A DNA stretch of 5,854 nucleotides, from NCBI GenBank assembly GCA_900555165.1, contig USKE01000146.1:1-5854 (forward strand), given 5' to 3'. The notes beneath the pieces were generated by a model. That model was not told where the DNA came from, made no database searches, and worked only from the letters and a program-made list of their open reading frames with translations. The translations under genes and the position numbers were made by a program. Within the stretch, counting starts at the first letter, position 1. Each line of letters begins with the position of its first letter. The DNA comes from an uncultured Porphyromonadaceae bacterium. GTDB taxonomy: Bacteria > Bacteroidota > Bacteroidia > Bacteroidales > Muribaculaceae. This document shows positions 5,238-5,854 of this stretch, in pieces.

Positions 5238-5741
5238 TCAGTCGTCTGAGTCGTGGTCCTCGTCAGAATCATCGTCAGACTGGAGGCCTGCGATGCCCGA
5301 GAGCTGGTTCACGTTGATGTTTCCCTGCAGAAGGATGACATTCATCTCGAAACCGCCCTCGTCGGTAACAATCAGGGGGCTGTCGATAAAATCGCCGTTC
5401 ACTCGCCCAAGTATCATGGTGCTGTCGCCCCAGTCGGTGGCCATCATCAGCGTGTCAAGCTTGTTTTTCACCACATAATCCGATACCAGACGCCGGGCCT
5501 CTTCCATGGCGCAGGGTTCGGTGATGTTGTAGACGCCCACCGATTTCAGCGACTTGATGCTGCCGGCCGGTATGCCGTGCCCCACACTTATATTGCCGGC
5601 CATCTTGAGCAAGGCTCCGCCGACGAATACCGACTCCACTCCGTTCATGTCAGACAGCGTCTTGAACGGATTCTGGGCCGCACATGACTGGCAGAATATC
5701 GAGGCGATTGCCAGTATGAGAGTTATAGCCTTGATTTTCAT
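5238..5741 (-). CDS. Exported DUF4252 family protein with acidic C-terminal tail
   Basis: The protein has 167 residues and its function is unknown. The N-terminus MKIKAITLILAIASIFCQSC is a signal sequence. Cys20 in FCQSCAAQ could be a lipidation site, but the lipobox is poor (Cys at -3), so signal peptidase I cleavage near AAQ is equally possible. The body NPFKTLSDMNGVESVFVGGA (24-43) and the following short strands resemble DUF4252, a small exported family of Bacteroidetes whose genes often cluster with a sigma factor and other small genes. The end, residues 155-167, is almost wholly Asp/Glu/Ser (SDDDSDEDHDSDD), which suggests metal binding or mere solubility. The start ATG (5741-5739) overlaps the stop of the upstream gene in the form ATGA, so translation is probably coupled. 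It converges on the CotH-like gene and shares its terminator. Confidence 0.8.
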   Translation of the reverse strand: MKIKAITLILAIASIFCQSCAAQNPFKTLSDMNGVESVFVGGALLKMAGNISVGHGIPAGSIKSLKSVGVYNITEPCAMEEARRLVSDYVVKNKLDTLMMATDWGDSTMILGRVNGDFIDSPLIVTDEGGFEMNVILLQGNINVNQLSGIAGLQSDDDSDEDHDSDD

Positions 5742-5854
5742 TTTATTTCGATATTGATTTTGTTTAAGGTATTGTTGACTTGATCGATCGAGTTCTGGGT
5801 TTCCTTAATAGGAGCCTGCGACAGGGCAAGCGTCTGCGACAGAGCGCGCAGGGC
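5738..5854 (-). CDS. C-terminal end of an unidentified gene upstream of the DUF4252 gene
   Basis: From the right edge, the minus-strand frame reads 38 residues (ALRALSQTLALSQAPIKETQ, then NSIDQVNNTLNKINIEIK) and stops at TGA 5740-5738, overlapping the ATG of the DUF4252 gene by four bases. The visible part is polar and helical, with regularly spaced Leu/Ile suggesting a coiled coil; no family is recognisable. The overlap shows it belongs to the same operon. By context it could be the small membrane or anti-sigma-like protein that can accompany DUF4252 genes, but nothing in the 38 residues proves this. Confidence 0.7.
   Translation of the reverse strand, partial: ALRALSQTLALSQAPIKETQNSIDQVNNTLNKINIEIK

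Overview
The window looks like chromosomal DNA from a GC-rich member of the Bacteroidales. A gut lineage such as Muribaculaceae is plausible, but that is an inference from protein flavour and not a measured placement. The supports are a promoter of the Bacteroidetes type (TTTG, 19 bases, TAnnTTTG), A/T-rich gene starts mostly without Shine-Dalgarno sequences, a DUF4252 protein, a folP-cdaA pair, a ParC sequence of the Bacteroidales type, and a secreted CotH protein with a Bacteroidales-style C-terminal tail.

Left part, minus strand (1-1237). The start of ilvD (dihydroxy-acid dehydratase, branched-chain amino acid synthesis) runs off the left edge. Upstream of it is what reads as a classical ribosome-mediated attenuator: a Leu-Leu-Leu-Val-Val-Leu codon run ending in a stop, then three mutually exclusive RNA segments that form either an antiterminator or a terminator followed by a U-run, then the ilvD start. 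The frame carrying this Leu/Val run is not a free-standing leader peptide. It is the 3' end of a 285-codon frame that is otherwise the N-terminal third of topoisomerase IV subunit A (ParC), cut off in mid-domain. Either the genome was rearranged so that a 5' parC fragment is fused in frame to the ilv leader, or the assembly is chimeric here. This is the most unusual point in the window.

Middle part, plus strand (1381-5018). Divergent from the parC fragment, a good Bacteroidetes promoter leads into folP (dihydropteroate synthase), cdaA (membrane diadenylate cyclase making c-di-AMP) and a secreted F5/8C-CotH kinase-like protein. Spacings are 18 and 27 bases, so they probably form one transcription unit. 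A GC-only hairpin fills the short 5' leader of folP.

Right part (5019-5854). The convergent gap holds a nested inverted repeat. A 26-base outer stem flanked by A and T runs looks like a bidirectional terminator. Inside it sits a perfect 32-base inverted repeat whose arms are each hairpins, resembling a REP/MITE-type element. Beyond it, on the minus strand, lie a small exported DUF4252 protein and the 3' end of an unidentified gene that overlaps its start codon.

No tRNA, rRNA, CRISPR array, transposase gene or recognisable defence system was seen.
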